A stretch of 64,000 nt of DNA from Vogesella sp. XCS3 (GTDB lineage Bacteria; Pseudomonadota; Gammaproteobacteria; Burkholderiales; Chromobacteriaceae). The DNA lies in contig NZ_CP085531.1 in the NCBI RefSeq assembly GCF_020616155.1, positions 62,001 through 126,000 of the forward strand. Direction: 5' to 3'. Position numbers and translations under genes: made by a program. The notes under the pieces were generated by a model. The model had not been told where the DNA came from, ran no database searches, and was given only the letters and a program-made list of their open reading frames with translations. Shown here in pieces: positions 16,853 to 25,967 of the stretch. How positions within the stretch are numbered: the first letter of the stretch is position 1; the number at the start of each line of letters is the position of its first letter.

Positions 16853-16853
16853 T

Positions 16854-18143
16854 ATGTCCAGAGTGCTTTTTGGCAATCTGGTTATAGAGCTTCAGTGGGA
16901 GAACCTGCTCGGTCTCAATAAAGAGTCCGACGAGGTGCGAGAGCTTGCTGCTGGTAGGAATGGCAGCAAGCAATATCTGGTTGTGCAAAACGCGCTGGGT
17001 TCTCGCGTTGCTGGCTTGGCAGATTTGGCTGCTAATGTTCGGAAAACTGAGTTTTTTGCACTGGCAGGTTTGCTTCGGGCGGTTACCGATGATCAGAACA
17101 TTGTCTTTTTGCATACTGATCCAGATGATATCTCAAACTTTGTCTTCATCGCGATTCAGGACGGGAAGCCGGAGAGTGATCGTGTATTACCCCGAGCTGC
17201 TGCTATTGATGCTGCCATAGATTTCATCCAGAAAATCGGAGCCGGGGTAACTATTCTGGGAGATATCGATGATTCCCAGATCCAGGTGACTCGGCATGTG
17301 AATCTAGAGGACATCGCCACATCACTGACTGATGAAGAAAAATCTGGGTACAAGCTGAACCCTCTGCCGTCTAAAGGTTTCGGCGGACTCCTGCTGCTGA
17401 TTGTCGCTTTGTCCATCCTCGGCGGAGGGTATTGGTGGTGGGCGGATGTCGCTGAGAAAGAAGCACAGGCCAAAATAGCAGAGGCTACCGCAGCTCAGCC
17501 CGATCCCGTCGTTGAGTACAAGGCACAACTCCAAAATGCACTGAAGCTTGAGCCGCTTAGCAGCGGAGTTGCTTATGCGAAGGCGGTGGAGACCATTATC
17601 CTTGGCCTGCCAAGTGAGGTGGGTGGTTGGAAGGTAAATCGCCTACTTTGCAAGGAAAAAACATGCATGGTCATTTGGGTGCGTCGTGAAGGGGGTACGT
17701 TTGAAACCATTCTCGCACAACGTCAAAATACCCAGTTTCAGGATATGAATACTGCTGTCGAAAACATTACGTTTTTTGACTCGCCGGGGAGTGGGAATGA
17801 GGTGTCTCCGGTTTCTCGTGAGCTGTTTTACATGAAGGCTGGGGTTCGGATGCAGACTCTTGAAGATGCGGGGAAGCAGATCGAAAAGGATAAAAAGCTC
17901 ATGAATATTTCTCTGTCAAAGCTGGAGCCCATTGCTCCATTGCCAGTTTCATTGAAAAGGCGATCAAAGTCAGTCGAGGTCATTTCTAAAGGTGACTGGA
18001 GTATGAAGGGCCATCTTGCTTTCATCGACTCTGTTTCGGGACTTATGGCTCAAGCAGGAAATATGTCGCTTACCGAAGTTTCTGTTGTGCTTGATGAGAA
18101 ATCGCCTGAATTTACGGCGCAGGGGAAATTTTATGTCAAATAA
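16854..18143 (+). CDS. pilO: PilO type IVb pilus inner-membrane protein
   Basis: PilO2-type proteins form part of the inner-membrane alignment complex with PilP. The N-terminal half is cytoplasmic, one membrane helix lies near residues 178-196 (GGLLLLIVALSILGGGYWW), and a periplasmic domain follows. The 429 residues agree with R64 PilO. The gene follows pilN by one base, and its last 11 bases overlap pilP. Confidence 0.82.
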   Translation: MSRVLFGNLVIELQWENLLGLNKESDEVRELAAGRNGSKQYLVVQNALGSRVAGLADLAANVRKTEFFALAGLLRAVTDDQNIVFLHTDPDDISNFVFIAIQDGKPESDRVLPRAAAIDAAIDFIQKIGAGVTILGDIDDSQIQVTRHVNLEDIATSLTDEEKSGYKLNPLPSKGFGGLLLLIVALSILGGGYWWWADVAEKEAQAKIAEATAAQPDPVVEYKAQLQNALKLEPLSSGVAYAKAVETIILGLPSEVGGWKVNRLLCKEKTCMVIWVRREGGTFETILAQRQNTQFQDMNTAVENITFFDSPGSGNEVSPVSRELFYMKAGVRMQTLEDAGKQIEKDKKLMNISLSKLEPIAPLPVSLKRRSKSVEVISKGDWSMKGHLAFIDSVSGLMAQAGNMSLTEVSVVLDEKSPEFTAQGKFYVK

Positions 18144-18549
18144 ATACATTGTGCTTTTTTTGCTGATCCCGGCAATTGTCTCAGCTGAAACGATCGACCG
18201 CTTTGCCAAAGGTACGCTTTCTGCTGCTCCGGGGGCTCCTGCTGGAGTTGCGATCGGACTTCCCGCCATCCCTACAGGTATTCCACCAATTCCTGTAGCA
18301 GGCGGTCAGTTGCCTGGGAAAGATGGATCTACTCAATTGTTTGATATCGTATTCATTCAAGGAAAAGGTAACTTGCATAAAGTTTATCTGGTAATAGATG
18401 GTAAATATGGAAAATTGGCAAGAGCAGGCGATGTAGTTCAAGGGTGGAAAATTCAAAAAATCGGAGAAGATTTTGTCGATATTTCCAAAGGTAAAAAAAT
18501 TAAGCGACTCCTGATGGATGCAGGAACGGCAACTTCCGATCAGCGTTAA
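18133..18549 (+). CDS. pilP: PilP type IVb pilus periplasmic protein
   Basis: The start at 18133 follows AGGGGAAA and gives a signal peptide (MSNKYIVLFLLIPAIVSA). The mature 120-residue protein has a Pro/Gly-rich start and a small C-terminal beta domain (DGKYGKLARAGDVVQGWKI) of the PilP type, which bridges PilO and the PilN secretin. An upstream extension would lie inside pilO and is not used. Confidence 0.8.
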   Translation: MSNKYIVLFLLIPAIVSAETIDRFAKGTLSAAPGAPAGVAIGLPAIPTGIPPIPVAGGQLPGKDGSTQLFDIVFIQGKGNLHKVYLVIDGKYGKLARAGDVVQGWKIQKIGEDFVDISKGKKIKRLLMDAGTATSDQR

Positions 18550-18576
18550 AAGCGATATCCAAGGGGCAGTCTAGTC

Positions 18577-20307
18577 ATGGTTAAAGAGTGGATCAAAAAT
18601 AATTTTGGTTGGACTTCTGCGTCCAAGCCAAGTCCTTCGCAGGGGGCACGTAGTCCAGGTTCGGTGACTGGTCTGTCTGTCCGTAGGATTGGTGCACTTA
18701 AGACAGAGGCCATTCGCCATCATGGCTGGAAGCCGGAGAGTGATTTGTCACTTTCCGGCTATGAAAATCATTCGATGGTTCTCTGCTCTGTGAAATCCAA
18801 GCAATATATTTTGCTTTTGGAAGAGGTTGCTTATAGGCAATTTCAGAAAACTGATTTTCTTCAGCGCTTCGATACGGCTGTTCGCGCAAAAACGAAGTTG
18901 GCTTGCTTCGGTGTATTTGTTGGGACAATGGAGGAGATCCTCCTTGTCCACTCTCAGTTACAACAGCATGGAGCAGAGTCCAATGCTAGAGATGGGGACC
19001 CTAAGACCGGGGGCTATCGGAACTTTGATCTTATAGTTGAGAAGGGTATTGATCTCAAGGCGTCAGATCTCCATCTTGAGTTTCGTGATAAAAGTCATGT
19101 TGTGGTGAAATACCGTATTCATAGCAAACTCAGAGAAACCGATAAGAAAGATAGGTTGTCGAGAGATTTTAATGCCATGATGGACGCTGTTTCAACCGCA
19201 TTTAACTCACGGGCAGATTCAAATAGCCGTAGTCATGGCCATTTTGATGAGAACAAGCATCAGAGTTGTTCTATCCCGATATCACTAAGGAATAGAGATT
19301 ATCAGCTGCGGTTTCAGAGTATTAAAGAGAATCGTGGCAATGATGTTGTTCTCCGAATATTGCTAAATGAAGCGGTTGAAAGTGACATCCTAAGTCTCTC
19401 GCAGCTTGGCTATTCTGAGGATCAGGTGGAAGTTTTGGAAGATTCGGTTCAGCGATCTCCTGGTCTTTTGATCATTGCAGGTGAAACAGGGTCTGGTAAA
19501 ACGACGACGCTTCGTACCTTGATGACGTACGAGAGAACTTCAGGAAAGAAGTTTTACTCGATTGAAGATCCAGTGGAGTATATTCAGCCTCATGTGACTC
19601 AAATTCCAGTCCAGAGGAAAGCTGAGGAGAGTAAGAGTGAAGGGGTAGAGACGCCATTCGGGGCAGCAGCAAAGGTTGTATTGCGAGGTGATCCTGACAA
19701 AATCATGAGCGGAGAAATACGAGATCGCGAAACAGGGTCATTTGCGAAATCGATGACGCAAACTGGGCACCAGGTTCTTTCTACTGTTCACGCATCAAGT
19801 TGTTTCGGCATTATTCCTCGCCTTTCTGATGATGAAATTGGCATGCCGCTACACGCATTGGCCTCGCCTGATTTTTTAGTTGCGCTGGTTTATCAGAAGT
19901 TGGTTCCAGTGCTTTGTCCGGAGTGCTGTTTGCCGGGGATGCAAGTGCTTGACGACGATTATCTAATGGTTATCGCATCGCTTGGCCTGGATGTTGAAAA
20001 AATTAGAGTGGAAGGCGATGGGTGTCCTCATTGCCGCCACCTGGGGACTAGTGGTCAAACTGTGGTAGCTGAGGTGTGTGAGGTGACTGAAGAAATGCTG
20101 CCAATGATTCGGGAAGGACGATTCTGGGAGGCGGAAAAATATTGGCGCTCTATGAGTAATGGAAAGTTACACGATCCTAATATGCTAGGAAAAACAGCAA
20201 TGGAGCATGCGATTTATAAAATGTCGATCGGATTGCTTGATCCGCGAGATGTCGAGTCGGCGTTCCGCAAGCTGAAAAAGTATCGCCCACATAACACCGT
20301 AAATTAA
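18577..20307 (+). CDS. pilQ: PilQ type IVb pilus assembly ATPase
   Basis: This GspE/PilB-family ATPase powers thin-pilus extension. Walker A is AGETGSGKTTTLRTL near residue 304. The Asp box FYSIEDPVEYI, the Walker B region IMSGEIRDRETG and the His box VLSTVHASS follow. Two cysteine pairs (CPECC near 447 and CPHC near 484) probably bind zinc, as in GspE. The 576 residues exceed R64 PilQ by about 60, mainly at the N-terminus. Confidence 0.88.
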   Translation: MVKEWIKNNFGWTSASKPSPSQGARSPGSVTGLSVRRIGALKTEAIRHHGWKPESDLSLSGYENHSMVLCSVKSKQYILLLEEVAYRQFQKTDFLQRFDTAVRAKTKLACFGVFVGTMEEILLVHSQLQQHGAESNARDGDPKTGGYRNFDLIVEKGIDLKASDLHLEFRDKSHVVVKYRIHSKLRETDKKDRLSRDFNAMMDAVSTAFNSRADSNSRSHGHFDENKHQSCSIPISLRNRDYQLRFQSIKENRGNDVVLRILLNEAVESDILSLSQLGYSEDQVEVLEDSVQRSPGLLIIAGETGSGKTTTLRTLMTYERTSGKKFYSIEDPVEYIQPHVTQIPVQRKAEESKSEGVETPFGAAAKVVLRGDPDKIMSGEIRDRETGSFAKSMTQTGHQVLSTVHASSCFGIIPRLSDDEIGMPLHALASPDFLVALVYQKLVPVLCPECCLPGMQVLDDDYLMVIASLGLDVEKIRVEGDGCPHCRHLGTSGQTVVAEVCEVTEEMLPMIREGRFWEAEKYWRSMSNGKLHDPNMLGKTAMEHAIYKMSIGLLDPRDVESAFRKLKKYRPHNTVN

Positions 20308-20320
20308 GCCGGGAGTAAAC

Positions 20321-22195
20321 ATGTCTGAAGATGCATTCAAGAATTTATTGTCTCGTTTTCGTCGTTCTTCTCCACCTGAAGATAAGGCGCGTTTCGCTGA
20401 GAGTGCTTCTCTAGGCGAAGTGGACGCCACCAGTAACCCGGAATCCCTTGACGGCTGGGCTGGTAACTTTGGCGTGAATGTTGATGTTTTGGTTTCTATT
20501 GATGCCGGCGAGAGTTTTGTACAAAAGGTAGAGGCGATTTCTGCTGTCGAGAATGAGCGTGGTGTGGTTTTTGGTGATGTAGAAGAGGGGAACGGCGATA
20601 TAAGTTTTGGTGCGTCGCCCGCTCGCCTCGTCCGTCAGGAACAGGGGGTTTCGCCAGATCGGATGGCTCTTTTTCAGCGGGTTGCCCAGGAGGCACGTGG
20701 TGAGGGAGCTGAAACTACTGAATCGTTCGACATGGGCTACTCAGTAGATATCGCATCTGTTGGACTTCATTCTAATGGGGGGCTAAAGGCGATTGATCAA
20801 GGGAGTGAGAATGCGCTACTGCCAGATTGGGCGCGCTCTGCAATTCAGCTGGGTTTTCTTGGCGAAAGTCTGTTTGATGTTTTTCAAGGTATTGATGCTC
20901 TCGGCTTGATTGACGACGTAGCTTATGCAAAGCAAGTCGTGTCCCACTGGTCTGTGCCAGCAGTTTACGTTGAGTTTTCCGAGCTTGCCTCGCTCTCAAT
21001 TAGCGCTCGGACTGATTTGCCGGAAGGTACTCGGCAGGGTGACCGTCTTGGCCGAGATGGATATTTCTTCCTAAAAGGCGATAGCCGTAAGACAAATGCG
21101 CTGATCGTCGTGGATGGCTCCTCACTTGTAGCTGCTTCTGCCGTTAAGACCATTTGCAATAGCCTGGATGCTGCAGGGAAATCTTTCTTTGTAGCCGTCC
21201 TGTCTTCCCACGAATACCGCTGGGCGGTTCGCCGGTTTGTTTGGCCGGAGATTGTGGTTTCTGGTGATGCTATCTATGCGCTATCCGTCAGCGATGCATC
21301 GCGTGCTTATGCGGCCCCCATCGGAAACGGCCGCCGTTTGATTTTACAAGAGTCAGTGTATGGCACAGAGGCGATTGTGGCATTGGGTGAAGAAGAGGTG
21401 AAGAGCGCGGCTGGTTCTTCTACGCTGTTTATGAACACATCTAGTGATGGGGTGTGGGTGTGTGATTTTGGTGTTGGGGAGGAGAGGAACGGCAAGACAG
21501 CTCCGCTGTCAGCCTTCGGCCTCAATGATCAAGTCACGATAGATCGCCTGATGGCAGAGTTTTCCCGTCCGGGGGCGATCGTGTTTGTAGCGGGTGAACT
21601 GGCGTACCAAATGACTGCTTCTCTCGTGGCTGCTGCTTGGCATCGCGGGGTTCCAGTTGTTCAAGAGCAGGGGAATTCGATTGATGGCGTAGCGACTGTC
21701 CTGGTGAATCCTCGCGCAGAGGTTCTCCGGCAATTTGCTTCTCCTGTTATCGCGGTCTACCCAGCAAAAAAAGCGTCTCCGGAGTCAGCGCTTATGTTCA
21801 TCTTCGGCGAAGATCCGGAGTGGGCGAGAGGTCGGGTTGTAATGGGGGTAAGTGTAGTGCGTGTGCCGGGCTTGTGCCCTGTATGCGCGTTGCCTGTCGA
21901 TGCTGACCAAGCTGCGCGTGAGCTGACGGAAGTTGTGAGTGACTTTCGTGGCGCTAGATTCGAAACAGTTCGTACTCGCAATGTTCAAGATCCGTGTTGC
22001 GGCAATGGGTATGCCGGGGAAGTATGGTTGAGTGAGGTATGGGACAGTCGAGTATTTCAGAAAGAAATCGGGGCGACGATGCTCTCGGATCTGGTTGAAA
22101 AAGGACTTCGCAATGATCAGCGAATCAGCTCCAAATTGCTGAATGCTGTGCAGGCTGGCGTAGTTGATTACCGCGTAATCGGGGGAGGGATGTAA
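20321..22195 (+). CDS. Degenerate GspE/PilQ-like pseudo-ATPase
   Basis: This 624-residue protein lies where R64 has nothing, between pilQ and pilR. Its second half follows the GspE layout but without catalytic residues. The Walker A position reads ALIVVDGSSLVAASAVKTI (near residue 262), with no GxxGxGK(S/T). The Walker B/His region reads IVFVAGELAYQMTASLVAAA, followed by GVPVVQEQGNSIDGVATVL. The zinc region is kept (LCPVCALP near 516, DPCCGNGYAGEVWLSEVW near 556). It is probably a non-hydrolysing partner of PilQ. The alignment is by eye; the frame is long, open and has neighbour-like codon use. Confidence 0.72.
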   Translation: MSEDAFKNLLSRFRRSSPPEDKARFAESASLGEVDATSNPESLDGWAGNFGVNVDVLVSIDAGESFVQKVEAISAVENERGVVFGDVEEGNGDISFGASPARLVRQEQGVSPDRMALFQRVAQEARGEGAETTESFDMGYSVDIASVGLHSNGGLKAIDQGSENALLPDWARSAIQLGFLGESLFDVFQGIDALGLIDDVAYAKQVVSHWSVPAVYVEFSELASLSISARTDLPEGTRQGDRLGRDGYFFLKGDSRKTNALIVVDGSSLVAASAVKTICNSLDAAGKSFFVAVLSSHEYRWAVRRFVWPEIVVSGDAIYALSVSDASRAYAAPIGNGRRLILQESVYGTEAIVALGEEEVKSAAGSSTLFMNTSSDGVWVCDFGVGEERNGKTAPLSAFGLNDQVTIDRLMAEFSRPGAIVFVAGELAYQMTASLVAAAWHRGVPVVQEQGNSIDGVATVLVNPRAEVLRQFASPVIAVYPAKKASPESALMFIFGEDPEWARGRVVMGVSVVRVPGLCPVCALPVDADQAARELTEVVSDFRGARFETVRTRNVQDPCCGNGYAGEVWLSEVWDSRVFQKEIGATMLSDLVEKGLRNDQRISSKLLNAVQAGVVDYRVIGGGM

Positions 22196-23301
22196 TGCTG
22201 GAAAAACTCAAACGTCTTATGGGAGTGTCAGAGTCTCGCAGTCAGCAGTATGTCGGGTTGGCCAAGGCAGTCAGAAAGTTTCTGAAGTTGCGGGCCAAGT
22301 TCTACAGTGACTTGGCCGATTCGATCGAAGATGGTGCCAATCCGTATGAGCTGTTTGCGAAGAAGCATGCTACGGCTCGTGACCGAGGCAATACTTTGGC
22401 CCCGCTGTTTGCCCTGTGGCGCGATCGAGCTGCCTCCATGAATCTCAAGGATACCTGGAATGGGACGATCCCAGCTGACGATCTTATGGTGATCGGTTCT
22501 GGCGAACGGGGCGATTTGCCTGAGGCGCTCCGCTTCTTAGCCAGGGTGGTCAAGATTCGTGAGCGCAATGCTAAGGCTGTCAAAGTGGCTGTTGCATTGC
22601 CGGTATTTCTTCTGATTTTGATGACGGGTGTGCAACTCGGGGTTGCCATGGGGATGATGCCGATCATGGAACAGATCATGCCCCCAGCGAAATTCCCGCT
22701 TATTGGGAAGGTGCTTTACTGGATGTCCGGTCTTATTCGGGATTTCTGGTTCGTGATTTATGGCTTGCCGGCAATTTTGCTTACGGGGTACTTCTGGTCT
22801 CTCCAGCGATGGACTGGAGCGATGCGGAACAAGCTTGACCGACATGTGCCGTATTCGATTTACCGTGACCTGAAAGCAAGTGAATTCCTGGTGTCTCTCG
22901 CGGCTATGTCTCAGGCCAATACGGCCACTTTTGATGCGGTTTGTTTGTTAGAGCAGGGTGCGACGCCCTGGATGCGTTGGCATCTGGCTAGAATTCGTCT
23001 TTCGTTGACCGGCAACAGGAGCATCCTGGCGGCATTGGACACTGGACTGTTCTCTGAAGAAATATTCGACCGAATCACTGAGTACGCCGAGCGAAGTAGC
23101 TTTGAGGACGGTATCCGCAAGATTGGCCTTGGAACGATTGAGGAGATTGCTGAAATGATCAGCGAGCGATCGACTTTGATCAGAAACATCCTTATCGTTG
23201 TTGTTGGTGGTTTCATTCTGCTGACTGTTGCGGGCATGTTCCTAACAGCCCTTGAGTCGGGCAATCAAATTCAGCAGCAGATGAATGGCGGGATGATGTA
23301 A
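22195..23301 (+). CDS. pilR: PilR type IVb pilus platform protein
   Basis: PilR is the GspF/PilC-like inner-membrane platform on which PilQ acts. Membrane segments lie at about residues 127-150, 180-200 and 325-350. The region LAAMSQANTATFDAVCLLEQ is a GspF-like repeat. The start overlaps the preceding stop (TAATG), so it is translationally coupled to the pseudo-ATPase. The 368 residues fit the family. Confidence 0.85.
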   Translation: MLEKLKRLMGVSESRSQQYVGLAKAVRKFLKLRAKFYSDLADSIEDGANPYELFAKKHATARDRGNTLAPLFALWRDRAASMNLKDTWNGTIPADDLMVIGSGERGDLPEALRFLARVVKIRERNAKAVKVAVALPVFLLILMTGVQLGVAMGMMPIMEQIMPPAKFPLIGKVLYWMSGLIRDFWFVIYGLPAILLTGYFWSLQRWTGAMRNKLDRHVPYSIYRDLKASEFLVSLAAMSQANTATFDAVCLLEQGATPWMRWHLARIRLSLTGNRSILAALDTGLFSEEIFDRITEYAERSSFEDGIRKIGLGTIEEIAEMISERSTLIRNILIVVVGGFILLTVAGMFLTALESGNQIQQQMNGGMM

Positions 23302-23317
23302 TTCTTTGCAAGAACAC

Positions 23318-23346
23318 AAAAAAGTTTGTTATAGTATCAATTATAA
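23318..23346 (+). promoter_or_regulatory. Shared promoter-like element upstream of pilS
   Basis: AAAAGTTTGTTATAGTATCA matches the plasmid-wide element and sits 35 bases before pilS. It would let the major pilin be made separately and in high amount. Confidence 0.55.
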
Positions 23347-23381
23347 GCAACATTTCTTAATTTCCAACGGTTGGAGTTTTT

Positions 23382-23951
23382 ATGAAAATCTCTCGCATCG
23401 CGTTTAAGTCTGCTAAGCGTTCTTCGCTCAAGAAGCAGGCCGGTTTTGACCTTGTCCAGATTTCTGTGGCTGTTGCCATCATTGCATTCATCATGGCGAT
23501 CGCCTTCCTGGCCGTCCCGACTGTGATGACCAACATCAAGGTGAATGCTGAGACTGGTGATATACAGCAATCCGTTTCGAATGCCGCTCGCGTGTCGGGT
23601 TCTGGTGCAGACCTGACGGGTCTCAATGCAGCTGCCGCGATCAACCTTAAGCTCCCGCCGCCTGATCGAATTTCCGGCACAAACATTATGAACCGCTTCG
23701 GTGGCACTGTTACGTGGGGCTTGTCGAACTTGTATGGCACCAATGACGGTATTGCTGTTACCTCGTCCGGTTACAATAGTGATGCGTGCGCCAAGCTTGT
23801 TCCTAACGTGCAGGCGATGTTCGCAAAAATCACTATCGGCACAACCGTTGTAAAAGACATTACGGCGGGCACTGCTTTGACTGCCACTGCACTGGGCACT
23901 GCGTGCAATGCTGCCGCAACCGTAAACATCAAGTACGAATTTGTTCGTTAA
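23382..23951 (+). CDS. pilS: PilS type IVb major prepilin
   Basis: The leader ends KKQAG and is followed by a hydrophobic pilin helix beginning FDLVQISVAVAIIAF, so prepilin peptidase would cut after Gly22. Two cysteines near the C-terminus (DACAKL and TACNAA) probably form the pilin disulfide. The gene has its own promoter-like element and a strong terminator, as expected for a major subunit. No prepilin peptidase gene (R64 pilU) is seen in this window. Confidence 0.9.
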   Translation: MKISRIAFKSAKRSSLKKQAGFDLVQISVAVAIIAFIMAIAFLAVPTVMTNIKVNAETGDIQQSVSNAARVSGSGADLTGLNAAAAINLKLPPPDRISGTNIMNRFGGTVTWGLSNLYGTNDGIAVTSSGYNSDACAKLVPNVQAMFAKITIGTTVVKDITAGTALTATALGTACNAAATVNIKYEFVR

Positions 23952-23957
23952 TTCGCC

Positions 23958-23997
23958 AAAAGCCCGCCACCACTCAGACTGGGGGCGGGCTTTTTTG
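23958..23997 (+). terminator. Terminator after pilS
   Basis: AAGCCCGCC and GGGCGGGCTT form a long stem with a 14-base loop and a T run. It separates pilS from the downstream PilT-like gene. Confidence 0.85.
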
Positions 23998-24012
23998 TGG
24001 GGATGAGTGGTC

Positions 24013-24966
24013 ATGAGTCAACAGCAGCAAGTTTTAACTGACGTTCAGTTGCATGTCCGTGACTGGCAGCAGTCCGTCTTGTTTCCTGGGCAGATCAAGC
24101 CGGGTGAGGGATTTAAAGGTTTTCTGACCAAGTTGACCGAGGTAGTGCTTACTGAGCAGCAGGCTGTTGGTCGGCGAACTTCGTTTCCAGTCACCGTCCA
24201 GGGTATGCGCTGGCGTGTTCAGCGCATACAGCAATACCGATACTCGTGCCGGTTGGTGATGAATCGTGCGCCAAAGCTCGGTGAGCTGAAGTTGCTGGAG
24301 TGCCACGCCAACATGATGCTCTCTGATGAGCTGCGTAAAAGTGGTGGACTCGTGTTGTTTTCAGGGCTTACCGGCTCCGGGAAAACCACTTCCATGAATG
24401 GCATGGTCGTGTCGAGGTTGGAGCAATTTGGCGGTTTCGCCCAGACGGTGGAAGACCCGATTGAGATCGTAATTGAAGGTTGGCATGGTGCAGGGTACTG
24501 CACCCAGATCGATGTTGGTGAGTCGCCCTCAGGTATGGAATTCAATTTTGACCGACGCTACGCGGAGGCCATCACATCTGCGTTGCGCTCTTTCCCTGCC
24601 AGGGACCGTTCCATGTTGATGATTGGAGAGGTTCGTGATGGACATAGTGCTGCAGAGCTGCTTCGTATTGCAGTGGACGGGCACTTGGTTCTTTCTACGA
24701 TCCACTCTCGCGACATTCCTTCCGGGCTGCGTCGCCTTGCCGCCTTAGCTAGGGCCGGAGGTGAGTCGCAGGCCGACGAGTTCATTGCGGATGCTCTCCG
24801 TATGTCATTCCATCAGCGGCTTGATAACGGGATACCTCAGGTTCTGTCTCTGGATCTTCGCGATCGTAAAGATTTATCCCAATATATCAGTAAAGGGGAG
24901 TACGCACGGCTTGACGGTGAAATCGAGCTGCAGCGGCGTAAAAACGTACAGGGCAGAGGTGTGTGA
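24013..24966 (+). CDS. PilT-like pilus ATPase
   Basis: This 317-residue ATPase has Walker A (LTGSGKTTSMNGM near residue 119), an Asp box (QTVEDPIEIVI), a Walker B region (MLMIGEVRDGHSAAE) and a His box (LVLSTIHSRD). Its small size and short N-terminal domain are those of retraction-type PilT proteins, not assembly ATPases. R64 pilT encodes a transglycosylase and R64 has no ATPase here. A GTG six bases upstream is an alternative start. The stop overlaps pilV (TGATG). Confidence 0.75.
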   Translation: MSQQQQVLTDVQLHVRDWQQSVLFPGQIKPGEGFKGFLTKLTEVVLTEQQAVGRRTSFPVTVQGMRWRVQRIQQYRYSCRLVMNRAPKLGELKLLECHANMMLSDELRKSGGLVLFSGLTGSGKTTSMNGMVVSRLEQFGGFAQTVEDPIEIVIEGWHGAGYCTQIDVGESPSGMEFNFDRRYAEAITSALRSFPARDRSMLMIGEVRDGHSAAELLRIAVDGHLVLSTIHSRDIPSGLRRLAALARAGGESQADEFIADALRMSFHQRLDNGIPQVLSLDLRDRKDLSQYISKGEYARLDGEIELQRRKNVQGRGV

Positions 24967-25967
24967 TGCGTAAGAAGCAAGCTGGCGAGATTCTGATCGG
25001 TTTGGTCATTGCTACCGTGGCAATCGGCATGGTGTTGGCCTATTTTGGTTTGAAACAGATCAACGACTGGCGAGTAACTCGCGGCCAGATCGTTGGCGGT
25101 GCGCTTGCTGAGCTGGGTAAGGGGGTGAATAGTTTTGTTACCCAGTATCACCCTCAAATCGTCGCGGCTATGTTCGGTGGTGCTACACAGGTCACCGATA
25201 GCGGTGGGACTGTCATTGTCAATAACGCATTGCAACCGACTGCTGCTGAGATCATCAAGATTGCAGGGATGTCTGGGTTGGGGGCAACCCCATCAATTCC
25301 CGGTGCGAGCTATAAAATTGTTCTCAGCCCTGGCAGCTCGTGCGCCATCCAAGCAACGTGCAATGTTAACTCCCTTACTTACATCGACAAGCCGTTGGTG
25401 ATGCCTTATCCGGGAGCTGCTGACAACATCGATTACATGGCGGCCGCTGCGGCCGTACAGACTATCGGGATCAATGGTGGAGCCTCTTTTTCGCCGAACA
25501 ATGCGAACCTGACCTTCCAAAGTCCTGCCGGAGCACCGCAGACGATCCCTAATCCAGTTGCAGGCACGCCAGGCGGGATTGTTGCGGTACGGGGTGGGTA
25601 TATCCGTGCTGACTTCGACGAGTTCTTGCGCCGAGATGGCACCAAATCCATGACGGGCAACTTGGATATGGGGGCCAATAGTATCAACAACGCTAAGGAC
25701 TTCAACGGCACGGGGACAGTAACTGCTGGCGGTAATGTGGCCGCAGGCGTGGACGTTACGGCGGCCAGGCATGTAACTGCCGGCCAGAATGTGACTGCTG
25801 GGGGAGTGGTCTCTGGCGATGTGCTGACGCCGAATAAGGAGGTGGTTGAAGGGACTTCATGCGCTGGCTATGCCTCTGGAGCCATCGCTAAGGACGCGGC
25901 AGGCTTAACACTTTCTTGCCAATCCGGTAGCTGGGAGCAAGCAACCGCTGCCTGCACTTTACACTGA
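24966..25967 (+). CDS. pilV: PilV tip adhesin (shufflon-controlled minor pilin), current form
   Basis: PilV is the thin-pilus tip adhesin that recognises recipient cells. The leader KKQAG precedes a pilin-like helix (EILIGLVIATVAIGMVLAYF). About 316 residues are constant; the rest comes from whichever shufflon segment is joined at repeat R1 (25916-25934). In this arrangement only 12 residues follow the repeat (EQATAACTLH at the end) before a TGA at 25965. Related segments continue about 100 residues further, so the present segment carries a +1 frameshift and the tip domain is missing in this isomer. Confidence 0.88.
   Translation: MRKKQAGEILIGLVIATVAIGMVLAYFGLKQINDWRVTRGQIVGGALAELGKGVNSFVTQYHPQIVAAMFGGATQVTDSGGTVIVNNALQPTAAEIIKIAGMSGLGATPSIPGASYKIVLSPGSSCAIQATCNVNSLTYIDKPLVMPYPGAADNIDYMAAAAAVQTIGINGGASFSPNNANLTFQSPAGAPQTIPNPVAGTPGGIVAVRGGYIRADFDEFLRRDGTKSMTGNLDMGANSINNAKDFNGTGTVTAGGNVAAGVDVTAARHVTAGQNVTAGGVVSGDVLTPNKEVVEGTSCAGYASGAIAKDAAGLTLSCQSGSWEQATAACTLH
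25916..25934 (+). repeat. Shufflon repeat R1 (fixed pilV junction)
   Basis: TTGCCAATCCGGTAGCTGG, the 19-bp Rci crossover site at the end of the constant pilV part, encoding CQSGSW. It resembles the R64 sfx repeat. Confidence 0.9.
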
